A stretch of 64,000 nucleotides of DNA, taken from contig CM070628.1 of the NCBI GenBank assembly GCA_036346255.1, forward strand, positions 6,525,840-6,589,839, given 5' to 3'. A program made the position numbers and the translations under genes. This DNA comes from Ampelocalamus luodianensis. Taxonomy: Eukaryota > Streptophyta > Magnoliopsida > Poales > Poaceae. Shown here in pieces: positions 23,222 to 34,838 of this stretch (positions are counted from its first letter, which is position 1; each line of letters opens with the position of its first letter). Below the pieces are notes generated by a model that saw only the letters and a list, made by a program, of their open reading frames with translations, made no database searches and had not been told where the DNA came from.

Positions 23222-23866
23222 TCACGGGTTGGTGAGGCGTAAGGGGGATCCTACGCCGATGATATGGCCTCCTACTTCAGGAAGACGATAGTCCGGCGGC
23301 GCATAAATGTACGGTGAAACCACATTAGCGCTATACAACACATCCGGACGAATGAGCCTCATGTCATGCATAAGCTGCAAATGCTCCTGAGCTATAATGA
23401 GACGACGACGCGTCTCCCATAACTCATGCACTATGCAGCGATGCATTTGGTCCATTACGTGAACCAATCTCGCCAACTGCCTGACTTGGGGGTCCTCCCC
23501 AAACTGGATCCTAGCAAACGAGTTCACGCCCCTAGCGCTGCGCGCGCATCGGAAAGTGATCATATGGAAATTTGGACTAACTCGTCGGTCGAGCGAAGAC
23601 GACTCATGGCCACCAAAGCCACTTCTTGTAACGCCATGGCCTCGAAGTACCACGCTACCGAAGCGGTAAGGTATGCTCCCCGTGACTTGTCTAGCAACGA
23701 TATCTATCACTGCCATAAATTCCTCCATTCCTGGTCCTCGATCACGGCGGTAGATGGAATAAGTGGGCTGATATGTGAAGTTCGCCCTCCACATCATGTC
23801 TCGCAACAGAACGGGTATCCATCCACTCCTTGACTTGAGTTTCCGGACAAGGTACTGAGGGTTCAT
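23222..23866 (-). CDS. Extra ORF upstream of gag in the Tekay-type element (orf0-like)
   Basis: A 214-codon open frame on the same strand as gag, between the 5' LTR and gag, starting at the ATG at 23866. It contains MNPQYLVRKLKSRSGW, an internal MDQMHRCIVHELWETRRRL helix-like stretch and a C-terminal PYIYAPPDYRLPEVGG. I recognise no catalytic motif. Extra ORFs ahead of gag (orf0) are known in some rice gypsy elements, and this position and strand match that pattern. Unlike gag-pol, most of it stays open, although a frame slip around 23600 (low-similarity SSSLDRRVSPNFHM) cannot be excluded. Function unknown. Confidence 0.6.
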   Translation of the reverse strand: MNPQYLVRKLKSRSGWIPVLLRDMMWRANFTYQPTYSIYRRDRGPGMEEFMAVIDIVARQVTGSIPYRFGSVVLRGHGVTRSGFGGHESSSLDRRVSPNFHMITFRCARSARGVNSFARIQFGEDPQVRQLARLVHVMDQMHRCIVHELWETRRRLIIAQEHLQLMHDMRLIRPDVLYSANVVSPYIYAPPDYRLPEVGGHIIGVGSPLRLTNP

Positions 23867-24060
23867 CTAAAGGCAAGAAGGCAAGGTAAGTTAGTTTCAT
23901 AAACCAAAACAGGACCTGGAGAGAAAAGATACTAAGATGGATAAGGAATAAAAGACATTCTTAACTTAAACTTTCTGAAAATACTTTGATAATTTGAAAA
24001 TAATTTGACCAAGGTACTTACTAACTTAACGCTAGTGCTACTTCTAACCTACAATCGGAT

Positions 24061-24073
24061 GGCTCGATACTAA
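24061..24073 (-). promoter_or_regulatory. Degenerate primer-binding site of the Tekay-type element
   Basis: In element sense TTAGTATCGAGCC directly follows the 5' LTR. Compared with the initiator Met-tRNA complement TGGTATCAGAGC it has one G-to-A change and lacks one A. Position makes it the PBS; the missing A is one more small indel in this element. Confidence 0.65.
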
Positions 24074-27000
24074 CGTGGGGACCCGGTAATTATCTCCATA
24101 AGACCGAGATTAGACAAGGTCTTAGGGACATAATCTGGTCTCCGATAAATGAATTCCAATTTAACTCTATCCAAGTGAGGGCTTGGCGAATACTAGAGCC
24201 TCAACGATCATGCGCACGCTCCTTTGCGGCGCTACATGATTGTCGATTCTCTTTGATTCAAGCACTACACTTAGTGAGTTAAATGGGGATTCATTAACAA
24301 CGGTATGACTTATATTGGCTCCCAAGATCAACGACCAATATACTCATACCCTCATCCAACGTTGATTACATCCATACAACGCATACAACAAGAGATCAAA
24401 AGACATACTGCATAATAGTCAAAGTCTACAACTTATTACATACGGCCACGACCGCCAAATTCAAAGTAAAGTATCAAGTAGCAATGAAGCAAGTAAATTA
24501 AGCAAAAGACCAGTAGTGGTATGCCCATCACCCATCGGCAACCGACTAGGAGTTAAATGATAGCACACTACTCGTTAGTGTCACCCAAGTCAACACTAAC
24601 AAGATCGTCAGACTCAAAATCTTCCTCACCTGAAAAGGCCAGCAAACATCTGGCTGAGTACAAGTGTACTCGCAAGTCTTACACAAATAAAATTAGTTAT
24701 GCATAAGGGTCATTCAAAGGATGGCTCATATTGGTTTAGTTTTGCGAAAGAGACGCAACAAATAACATCCTACACATACTAGTTTTTCATGTGCCCATTT
24801 TAAAATTAGATTTGAAGTAGAAGTAAAGCATGTAGTAAAGCATTTCAGTAATAAACAATTGAATCATGCAAAGACCAAAGTGGCAGCCCACTTTGATGTA
24901 TTAAACAAATGAACATTCCGTTCATGACGAATACCAAGTTCAACCACAATTTTAATTAAAAGTCTAACAATAGTAACTCCCGAACTCAAGCGGTTGTCCA
25001 TAACCGTGGACACGGCTATTCGAATAGATTGATACCCTGCAGGGGTGTACTACTTTACCCACACGACTTGATTAGCCCGTAAGCCTCCAGATGCCTCTGA
25101 ATATAGCATACTTCCTATGGTATGCCGGCCGGGTAAATCAAGATACAGTCATTTTCAGCAAGAAGGCCCTATTGAGCTAAGTCCCCCTTGTGAGATGGTT
25201 CCTTACCTAGTACAAGCATCTGATAGCACTTGCTAGGGGGCTCACAAGTTATATTGGACATACCGATGTAATCAAAACAAATAGAATTGGTGCTCCCTTG
25301 CACACTATAAAGGATTACATCGGCTCCTAAGGGACATAGGATTTCATGGTCGCTATGCCCTTACACCACCATGGGACTTAACACAATAAAACCCTCCCCC
25401 TACTTAACCATACGGCTCCCAACCCGCGTGTGGCAGCACGAGTGTACTTGAATTAACGACGTTACCAAAGTTCGGTCCTCAATTGTCCAGACAAGTCCTT
25501 CCACTTGCCCAATGCTCATGCACAAAGACACCATCACTAACCAACACTTGTCCGGACCAGATCTCATTTTAAAATGACAAATTTTAGCTCATAACACAGA
25601 TACGAAGATCTGAATTAAAGTATAAAGAGGTAAGTATGTGTTTCCCATAATTGTCGGGTTAGCCCAGCAATCAAACTATCGTGTCTAGACTTGCATGACT
25701 AAGCAACCCATATTCAATAATCATCACATCCTATCTTAAGCATGTAGGTACTGGCATAATTCAAGATTAACCTCAAGCATAGGACATAACTAAACTACAC
25801 ATCACAAAAATATTTACATAATCAAAATAGCATGCAAGCAATTATCATTGCACTAACTTAACCAAAACGGGATCAAATATGATGCAAAAAAGTTCAAATG
25901 ATGCTTGCCTTGCTCGTCAGTAGCTGCTCACTCTCGTGAGCGTAAGTGTCGATATCAATATGCTCAGGATCTATATAATTATAACATCAAATAAATACCG
26001 AGAAAACAACTCAAAAACCAAAATACTCAAAAATGCATGATTTTTCTACAGTAGTTAGGCCATGATTTTATATGGATTTAGGTAAAAGAATTATTCCATT
26101 TGGAGTTATGAATTGAAAGTTATGCTATTTTGAATTTCAGGTTTCATTAAACCTTAAGTCGTGTAATTTAATTATTTGTCCAAAATTTGTAGAACAGTGG
26201 TGGGGTAAAGGATTACATAGGTAAATAGGTAATATTAATACAAGTTGAAAACAGTTGGGTTTGTCCTTTTTGGAGTTTTCATGATTTAGTTATGTATTTT
26301 CAAAGTTATCAGTCTTTTATAGTGTAACAATAATAGAGTTAAAGATTATATCCTCCCAAATATATTTTCTGTGACAGAGGTAATATGGAGACCATTTTTA
26401 GAATTAAGTTCACTGAAAATGAAAATTATCAAAAGTGGTCTCACTGTTTTTGGAGTTTCTAATAATTACTTATGCATTTTTGAAGTTATCAGTCCTTTTT
26501 TCTATTGTACAAATAATGGCTTTTAAGGGATTAATCACCAACTAATACTCTCTGTTACAGAGGTATGCTCGAAACCAATTTTAATATTGAGTTCATTAAA
26601 AATTAAAATTTCCAGAAGTGGTTTCACTCAATTTGGAGTTGAATTGATTTAGATATGAATTTGTGAGGTGAATACCATTTTTCAGTGCATACATAAACTA
26701 ATTTCAAATTTCATAATGCACTAAATACTTTTCTTACCGAGGCCTGCGCTAGCCACTGTCAATGACTTGCGGGCCCGATGAACAGTGCGTTTTCTATTTA
26801 ACTCAGATAAAAACGAGCGCCGACAGCGGGTCCTTGCCGGTGACTGCTCATGGAACTTGGTCCACGCGCTCGCGCATGGTGCACGGGCTTACGGCGATGG
26901 GCCCACTCGTCGCCTCTCTCGCATCTCGCTTATCCACTCGCTTTCGTGCAAGGTCCCACACGTCGGCGACACATTGTGACGCGTTAATACGCTACGCTTA

Positions 27001-28789
27001 AATGCTAATGATTGGCGCTTAGTCCTAATGACATGCTACAGTGTGCCGGACGGCCTGGCACGTCCCCGCCCGCTTGCCCGGAGGCTCGCCGGCGATTCCG
27101 GCCACGGCGGCGCCAGCCAAGGGCATAGACAGAAGCACAATAGTGTGGCGCTCCTAATGAGAGTAGTCTCGACGGCGGAGCCGACCTGTACCGGCGGCTA
27201 GCCGGAGTTGAGCGGCGGCGAAAATACGGCAAAAGAGTACAAGGCAAAAGAGAGCTCTGCCGCGACATACAAGCGAGTGCCTGAGTACTAAGGACTAACT
27301 AGAAGGTTACATGGGCTAGATGGAAGCTCGGGAAAGCTTGAAGATGGCTAGAGCAATGACGGCGCCGGAGAAGACAAGTACGGCAAAAGGGGCTTCACGT
27401 GGATAGGAGCCCTTGAGCAAAACCAGCTAAAGTGAGTGGTCGGAGCAGCTCAAGGGTTACATTAGGAAGCTACTAGAGCAAGGAATCGACAAAAGACTTA
27501 CCGGAATGAGGTAGGAGAGGAAGGGGTGTTTCACGACTGAAAATGGTTAAGTCCTCAATTCGCCGAGATCCTGTCGTGCACTACCCAAATAGAGTTAGGG
27601 GTTTAGATCAGTGGCCTAAAGCATGCAAGATGACGCGGTGGATTGAGGATAATACCTCCCGGACACGAAGAACGCACGGGTGTGTCCGCGGTGGCGCGCT
27701 CTGGCCGTGAGCTGGAGCACGAAGATGAACCAGAAGCTACAAGCAAAGATAGGAGCTCGCATAAGCAAAAATGGAAACGGTGAGGAACAACAAGAAGGGA
27801 GGGATCGTCCGGAGGAGGCTTACCCGAGAGACGCAAGACGGAGAGCTTCCTCCTCCTCTGCTAAAAGAGGAGAAGTGAGGAAGAACAGGGCACCGAGGGG
27901 GTATTATGTCCCGGGAGAAGACGGAGTGAAGGCGGCGAGAGACGGAGCAGCTCGGGGAGTGGTCAGATGGGGCGGTGGATTGACGGCGTCGACGGAGCAC
28001 CACAGAGTGTCGCGGCCGCGTGGCACTGGATGCCTGAGCAGGCGCGACGGGAGGAAGACGACGATCTCGACAAAGACGGCCCCACCGTCGGCGTCTCCTC
28101 GCACGCGCGAAGCCGAGACGTGGTCCACCGCTGGCCGTTAGATCTAGATCCACGGACTGAGGTTCAAAGACGAGGGGAAAAGGGCGGGGGCGAAGCGGTA
28201 CGTGATCTCAGCCGCTGAGTTCCCATCGGACGGCCCTCGAGAGGTGCGTTTAGATGATCGGGCTGAGTCGTCTCGCCGAGTCGGACTCGAGTCTAGGTTT
28301 GGCTCAGGCCCGAGGAATAGTACTAGGGTTTGACTGACTTAATTCAAACTGATTCTACTTTGACTGGTGCTTTATAAATAGAAATAAATTTCATAAAATC
28401 ATGAAATAATTTGTGGGGGTTCCTGGGAGTATATAGTTCCCATAAAAATTATGAAACCCCACTGTTCATATTAAAATTTGTGACATTTAAATTCAAACAT
28501 GTTGTATGTCTATGAATGTTGTTTGAATTTTTAATTAGGTTCAAACTAGTCCCAAAAATTTTGGAAAAATTATATTTATTCATGAGAATTAATGTAGTAT
28601 TCAAATAAATTGATTCCAGATGATGATCACAACTTTTTATTACAGACGCTAAAAGAAAACCGAAATTTGAAGTGTATGTTTATATGAAATGAGATTTTCC
28701 AAGTACAATATATTATGAAATGATTTGAATTTGATAATGCATGTTAGTGAGATTCATTATAATCCATTTTAATAGTTGGGGCTGTGACA
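24074..28789 (-). repeat. 5' LTR of the Tekay-type element
   Basis: 4716 bp, the full-length partner of 13424-18126. The outermost base at the inner end is C instead of T on the + strand. Adjacent AGTAT at 28790-28794 is the target duplicate. It includes the same GC-rich block as the other LTR (about 26750-28300), with many one-base and two-base differences at CG sites. Confidence 0.93.
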
Positions 28790-28794
28790 AGTAT

Positions 28795-29195
28795 TATGTT
28801 GGCCGTATTTATTTTCTTGAAGTGCAAGCCATTCAGAGAATACACTTTGTGAAACACAGAGAGGACGGTTTCTTTTATTGTTTCCCAGCTTGATTTGAAA
28901 AAGGCAGCCGGTGTACCCATCCGGACCCAGGGCTTTATCTGCCGGCATTGCGTCAATTGCGGCCTTGATTTCCTGCTCAGTGAAGGGCCGATCCAAAAAG
29001 GTGGATGCATTAGCCGGTAGTTCTTTCAAGCCCAGGAGGTCCCAGAGGAAGGTATGAGTGGCCGGCTTCGCGGTGCCTAAGATCTCCGTGTAATGCTTGG
29101 CCAAGGCCTCCTTCTTTTCTGCGTGCAGAATAAAAGTGTTGCCCTGATGTCTCAGAGTGTGAATTAGCTTCTTCCTTCTTCTGGAGTTTGCCTTT
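28795..29195 (-). pseudogene. LINE ORF2, RT N-terminal segment (other side of the insertion)
   Basis: Minus strand: KKEALAKHYTEILGT, then FTEQEIKAAIDAMPADKALG with the L1-type PDGYTG box, then CLFQIKLGNN and KINTANIILV, running to the insertion point. The next LINE residues (ILLPKKGQ) are at 13418 on the far side of the Tekay element, which proves the split. Similarity fades at about 29195, so the LINE is 5'-truncated there. No endonuclease domain is present. Confidence 0.87.
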
Positions 29196-29743
29196 AAATG
29201 GAAATGTTACATTATGTCTTTGTGAGAACTATTGAGAGATGTGCTTGTCATGAAAAAAATAGTAAAGCATGTCACGATTAATTGGCGGATCTTTTAGTGT
29301 ACTAGTGCTGATTGAACTTGAGTGTGCAACCTTTTGGTCAGTAGTAGTTCCTTAACCATGCATAGTTTACAGCACAAGCGACTTCTCCATTAGACTATTA
29401 GAGAGTAAACATCTCAAAAGAATTTAGTAGTGGGCAATGTGCAACGATTTAAACAAACTAGATTAGCATTGACCCGTGACAAACAAACGCAAGAGTTCAT
29501 GGCTTTAGCTCTCTAGTCTTTAACTATACATGCATACATTTTTACATTTCCTTTAACTAGATTAATCAAAACGAGTGGGAAACGCAGAACAAGAAACGGA
29601 AAGAACTCAAACAACGATTTCCCATACATGTGTGCACGCGTCATTCTAAAAAAAACACACTGAAAATATCGTAGGTATACAGTCTAAGGATCAAAATGTG
29701 CAGTGCAGCTTGAATCCTGAATTCTTTCAATCCTAATTAAATG
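29196..29743. other. 3' flank of the first receptor kinase gene; no gene seen
   Basis: AT-rich DNA between the truncated LINE and the stop codon of the receptor kinase gene. It should contain that gene's 3' UTR and polyadenylation region (minus strand). No repeat with defined ends was found. Confidence 0.5.
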
Positions 29744-32700
29744 TCAGAAAGACGAATCCGTGGTGGAGCACGACCGCTCACTAGCCGTCAGCGTCGCCGC
29801 CCCCGTCGCGGCCGCACCCCCGTGCTTGGCGAAGTCTTCCTTCATCAGAGTGATCTCGTGGCACACCTCAACCATGGTCGGCCGCGCCGATGGCGAGTGC
29901 TGCGTGCACACGAGCCCGAGGTCGATCAGCTCGACCATGATGTCCGAACTGAGACGCTCGTAGCCCACGGCGTCCGCCACCGCCGACGCCGCGTCCGTCA
30001 GCCACGACCGCGTGACGATCGCGCCGACGTCGTGCGGGTAGTACCGCCTGAGCCAGTCGTGCAGCGTGAGCCCCTCGTGGAAGATCACATCGGTCGGTCT
30101 CTTCCCAGTGATCAGCTCAAGAATCAACACACCGAAGCTGTACACGTCACCTTGTGTGGAAGCGTAGCCTCCTAATCCGTACTCTAAAACATGCAAGAAC
30201 ACGAGAAAAATGTTAAGCAAACGTGACATGGCACATGTTCAGTGTAAATTGCATAGACCTACGTACCAGGTGCAATGTAGCCGACTGAACCTTGTAACAA
30301 TCCGGTAATTGAGTTGCCCGGATCGGCTGAGCCGTTAATGCTGCCGAAATCGCTGTCGCCGACGTCCTTGACCAGCTGGGCGATGCCAAAGTCCGCCACG
30401 ACGGCCGTCATGTCGTCGTCGAGGAGGACGTTGCTCGGCTTAAGGTCGCAGTGCACGACGCGCACGGGCGCGTAGTGGTGCAGGTAGGCGAGCCCCTCGG
30501 CGACGTCGCCGGCGATGGCGATCAGCTGGGCGAGGTCGAGGCCGCGGCCCGGCCTGCCGTCGTGCGGGTAGAGGCGGCTCTCGAGGCTGCCGTTGGGCAT
30601 CAGCGGGAGAACGAGCGCGTGGAAGTCCGGCTGGCTGCACGTGGTGACCACGCGCACCAGGTTCCGGTGGCGCGTCCGCCGCAGCACCTCGCACTCCCGC
30701 TTGAAGCTCCGGGAGACCTCGCCGCCGCTCTTCGGGTCGAGGACCTTGACGGCGACCCGCGTGCCGTCGCGGAGCGTCCCCTCGTACACGCGCCCGAACC
30801 GCCCCGCGCCGATGAGGCTCGACTGCTCGAAGCCGCCCGTCGCCTCGGAGAGCTCCCGGTGCGAGATCCTCGGGTGCTCCCTCTCGCTCGGCTCGTCGGC
30901 GTCGGTGAGCAGCATCGAGCGCCGCGCGTCTCGTCTCACGCTTCCTCTCGCCGCCGCACGGCGGGCGACGAGGACAAGAATAGCCAACGTGAAGCCAGCG
31001 ACCGTTAGGATTACGGGCAGCACCACGCGCCGGTTGTGAAGCACGCGGCGCTTCGCGCCACCGCACCGAGCCATGCCGGGCACGGACCCGCACAACCCAG
31101 CGTCGCCGAGGAACGCGTCCGCCGGGAAACTAGCGAAGGCCCCGCTACTCGGCACCTCCCCGGAGAAGCCGTTGTAGGAGAAGTTGGCAAGCCGCAATGA
31201 TGTCTCTGTTTCCAAGGACAAAGGAAGCTCTCCCGTCAGACCATTATAGGACACGTCAAGAACTTGCAAGAACGGCAGGGCGCCAATGGTGTCCGGCAGG
31301 CTGCCTTCCAGTGCATTGCCGGAGACGTTGAGGTACTCGAGCGCGACGCAGCTGCCGAGCTGCGGCGGCAACGCGCCGGACAGACGGTTCGACGACAAGT
31401 TGAGCACTTGCAGCATCACCAACTTGCTAATGGTCGCAGGGATCGGCCCTTCAAGTTGGTTACTGGAAAGGTTCAGGTATAGCAAGCCACTTAGCCCGGA
31501 CAAATCTGCAGGGATCTTGCCCTGCAGCATATTGTGAGAGAGATCGAAGGTCTGCAGGTTTACACGTTGCACAAGGCTCGGAGGTATGATTCCCGAGAGA
31601 TGGTTGTGATGCAACACAAGCACACGCAGCTGTGTGAGGTTGGAGAGCGAGACCGGGATGGCGCCGGTGAGCCGATTCTCCGAGAAGTCGATGAGCCCCA
31701 GCGGCGGGATCGCGCCGAGGGACGGCGGGATCTCGCCGGAGAGCAGGTTGTTCGAGAGGTACACCCGCTCGAGCCGCCGCATGCTGGCGATGCCCGGCGG
31801 GATGGAGCCGTTGAGGAGGTTGTGGGACAGGTTCAGGGCGGTGAGGTTGGAGAGGTCGGAGAGGTTCGCTGGGATCGGGCCGAAGATGTTGTTGAACTCC
31901 AGGTGGAGCTGCTTGAGGCCGGGGGAGAGGCGGCCGACTAGCGGCGGGATCGTCCCGGAAAGCTCGTTCCCGGCGACGCCGAGCTCCTTCAAGTTGGTGC
32001 AGTTTGCCAGGGAGGCAAAGAAAGGCTCTAGGTTGGTGTTGTTCTCTGGACTCTTTAGGTAGTTGAATGATAGGTACAGAAGCTCTAAGCTCGTCATGTT
32101 GCTGAACATGTCAGACGGCAGCTCACCGGTGAGGAAATTCGACTCCAACAGCAGCCATTTGAGCTTCGTCGAGTTGGATAGCGAGCGGGGGATTCCGCCG
32201 GTGAGGTTGTTCGACCACAAGACGAGGAACATCAGGTCGGGGAGCGGGCAATCTCCTCGGATGGGGATCTCGCCGTCGAGCGAATTGGAGGAGAGGTCAA
32301 TGTACTGCAAGGCGGAGAAGTTGCAGAAAATGGCCTCGGGGATGTGCCCGGAGAGGTTGTTCTCGCCGAGGTTGAGGTAAATCAAGTTCCGAATGCGCGT
32401 GAGCTCCACCGGAATCGGCCCCTCCAAGCCATTGTTGCCGAGGCTCAATTGTTTCAGCCGGGAGAGGTTCCCAAGCTCCGGCGGCACGCCCCCGGTGAAG
32501 AGGTTTCCGGAGAGATCAAGGGAATTGAGGCTAGAGAGGTCGCCGAGCTCCGGCGGTACTCTCCCGGTGAACAAGTTCGCCGATATGTCTAGTAAAGTGA
32601 GGCGAAAGAGGTTCCCAAACTCTGCCGGAACCCTCCCAGCGAAGAGGTTTCCCGAGAGGTTAAGTATACTGAGATGCGAGAGGTTGCCAAGCGCAGGAGA

Positions 32701-32967
32701 GACCTCACCGGAGAGCTTCTGATCTCCTAGGATCAGCTTCACGACACGCCGCGCCGCCAGGTCACAAGCGATGCCGGTCCAGTTGCACACATCGCGCGAG
32801 CCCCAGCTGGTGAGCACTCCGTTGGGGTCTCTAGACACGCCAGACTTGAAGGATAGGAGCGCGGAACGGTCATCCGACCTGCCACTGGCTGAAAGAGTCG
32901 GGCTTAGCCCGTAGAGGAGGAAGAAGAGGAAGGTGAAGACGAAGACGGAGGTTGGCGCGGCCGCCAT
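29744..32967 (-). CDS. LRR receptor-like serine/threonine kinase, non-RD type (gene 1)
   Basis: Two exons on the minus strand: 30267-32967 and 29744-30183, joined over an 83 bp GT/AG intron that splits the Glu codon of IAP|EYG. The product is 1046 residues. It has a signal peptide (MAAAPTSVFVFTFLFFLLYG), a cysteine-flanked N-cap (CNWTGIAC), about 22 LRRs (xxLxxLxLxxNxLxGxIP), one membrane helix at about 648-668, and a kinase from about 716. The P-loop is IGAGRFGRV, the ATP Lys is in VAVKVLD (about 741), the catalytic loop is HCDLKPSN (Asp about 841) and the metal site is DFG (about 859). HCD replaces HRD, so it is a non-RD kinase, the class of plant pattern-recognition receptors. An upstream ATG at 33036 would add 23 residues, but the chosen start gives a clean signal peptide. 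Ligand unknown. The domain order resembles the At2g24130-like family. Confidence 0.95.
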
Positions 32968-33028
32968 GAGAGCGCGTGTGGTGATGGTGACCTGGAGCTC
33001 AAGCTCACATTGGAGGCAAATGCTTGGT

Positions 33029-33149
33029 GATAGCAACTTCTGCTACACCGCCGGGGCTTTTAAAGGAGGGAGAAGAGGCGTCTCTGCCTAACCGCCGTTG
33101 CGCTAGCCTCGTGCAGCCGTTACACATTGGCGCCAAGTTTTTGACTTTG
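33029..33149 (-). promoter_or_regulatory. Promoter and 5' UTR blocks of gene 1, shared with gene 2
   Basis: Going away from the ATG: a 5' UTR block (33029-33046, GATAGCAACTTCTGCTAC on +), a TATA-like TTTAAAAG (about 33057-33064), then CTGCCTAACCGCCGTTG (33084-33100). Last is TTGGCGCCAA followed by TTGACTTTG (33127-33149), which contains a W-box core TTGACT. The same blocks occur in the same order before the second receptor kinase gene. The order and match are seen; regulation by WRKY factors is inferred. Confidence 0.65.
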
Positions 33150-33266
33150 CAGATGTACAACACGTGGCGCAACAGGACTGGCTCAGCGTCCGCACTGTCT
33201 GACTGAAACGTGGGGCCTGGTGGTGCGTATACGATCTCTCCTGTGGACTCTAATCGGAGTGGATTA

Positions 33267-33577
33267 GCCTATGTACAATGGATTTATATCAGCTGTCTAT
33301 AGTCTTTGTCACGTATGATTTAAACTGATATGGATGAAGGTAGGATTTAAGCTGATATGGATTAAGGAGAATAAAGAGAGGGAAATGTGTTGTCTATAAT
33401 TTTGTAGCCGACTGTATCACCGAAACCAAAGAAAGCATTCAAAGATTGTGTGATATATAAAGACAAGTAAAAAGATATCAGCTGTTTGTACCATTGTATG
33501 AGCTGTTTTTACTGTTGTCTCTAGGTGATATGGAGAGTTGCTATAGACAGCAGATATTTGTACCATTGTACATGCCC
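33267..33577. mobile_element. Tourist-like MITE, 311 bp
   Basis: Terminal inverted repeats GCCTATGTACAATGG and (reverse complement of the right end) GGGCATGTACAATGG, with an inner pair CTGTCTATAG, flanked by TTA at 33264-33266 and 33578-33580. A 3 bp TTA/TAA duplication is the PIF/Harbinger-Tourist signature. No coding capacity. It lies about 300 bp upstream of gene 1. Confidence 0.8.
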
Positions 33578-33580
33578 TTA

Positions 33581-34226
33581 GGTTGTAAACCAGTCCGCAC
33601 ATGCTAGTAATTTTACAAAACATGTGTATTATTTTTATCTAAATCCAATAGATATTTTTATTTTACATTAAATTATTTCGAATTAACTTTATTTTGGATA
33701 TACTTTAAGTTTCAAATATGAAGTTATATAGCACCAAATTATAATTTTATTCCGAATTATGTTTATTAAAAGTAATTCTGAATTTGACTTAACTTTCTTT
33801 CCAAATATAGTTTAACACCGAATTTACCTTTAATTCGAATTTTATCTTTAACACTATGATGTGTTGCCTTGTACCTGTACTATCTCATGTGAACATGCAA
33901 ATTAAAATGTTGTAGTGACCTGGGAGACGGCCTATTTTCTAGTTGCATTAAGATGTGGATTAGGGAGAGACAGTGCATTAGACATGATGTTTAGGTGCCG
34001 GGCGTAATCATGTGTTGTGTGCGTGCGTACAAAAAGGTCCGGTGCCGGCCAGCGGGCGTGGGCCCGCGGGAGATTTGCAGGCGTCCACGGTGGAACAGTT
34101 CTACGTTAATTGTGATTTGTGTTGTATATCCTTAGGGGGCGGTCGGGCTACAACGTACATTAGCTAGTTCAATCCTATATTGTTTATTTACGAGGAGATA
34201 TCTCTTCTCCTATAAAAGGAGCAGTG
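33581..34226. other. Upstream intergenic DNA; possible start of a copia LTR
   Basis: 33600-33900 is very AT-rich with repeated TTCGAATT/AATTCGAA-like words. From about 34140 the sequence looks like the U3 part of an LTR and ends in TCCTATAAAAGGAGCAGTG (34208-34226), a TATA box context. It may be the left part of the LTR belonging to the copia element whose gag starts at 37749. No gene. Confidence 0.4.
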
Positions 34227-34838
34227 TGTCGTAGCTATAAACTATACAATAGATAATGAGAACTCTGGGCTCCCTGTAATGGAAAACGGGAAAATCTGAA
34301 GGTCCTCAAATATAGGAAGCGGTATTAAATTGTATTAGATGTGTCTCTTTATTGCTCAAAAGCCCCCATAATCACACGGGAAAGGGTCTATTTATAATGT
34401 TACATCTAGGATACAAGAGATTACAATTCTACCTCTAAAAAAGTCATATGTCTATAGGGCTAGAAACGAGCCGAGCCAAGACTCAGGCTCGTTTCTCCAG
34501 TTGGCTCGGCTCGGCTCGGAAAGCGACTCGAGCCAGCTCACGAGGGCTCGCGAGCCCTGGATCAGAATACATACAGCGGTGCATCCATTCAAAATTCAAT
34601 CAACAAAATCACAAATTCAGTAATCAGTGCATCCACAATCAACAGATTCAACAATCAGTGTAGCGGCGTGATTGAAGGGGCGATGTCGAACATGCTGCGC
34701 AGCGGCCATGGCGCAGCACTTCGAGTAGAGGGTGAGGAGGGAGTTGGAGTTGGAGACGAGCTCCTCAGGCCAGTGGCCATGGCCTCCTGGATTCGGCTCC
34801 TCGCGCAGCACACCGCTCCTCCTCAAGGCCAAGATCTG

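Larger units (their letters stand above)
13424..28789 (-). mobile_element. Del/Tekay-type Ty3/gypsy chromovirus, 15.4 kb, inserted in the LINE
   Basis: Two LTRs of about 4.7 kb (13424-18126 and 24074-28789) flank a 5.9 kb interior read on the minus strand. The host AGTAT is duplicated at 13419-13423 and 28790-28794, and the LINE reading resumes directly outside both ends. In element order: PBS-like site, an extra ORF, gag with zinc knuckle, protease, RT, RNase H, integrase, chromodomain, G-rich tract. The chromodomain and long LTRs fit the Del/Tekay clade. Coding is broken by many small indels. Confidence 0.95.

Noticed and set aside
30440..32722. Long open frames on the + strand and shifted minus frames across receptor kinase gene 1
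   Set aside because: They mirror LRR periodicity in GC-rich codons and have no start context, domains or splice sites; they are shadows of the real minus-strand gene. The same applies at 47178-49258.
32968..33036. Upstream in-frame ATG extending gene 1 by 23 residues
   Set aside because: The extension would bury the signal peptide behind a polar leader. The ATG at 32967 gives a standard secretory N-terminus, and the paralogue starts at the equivalent place.
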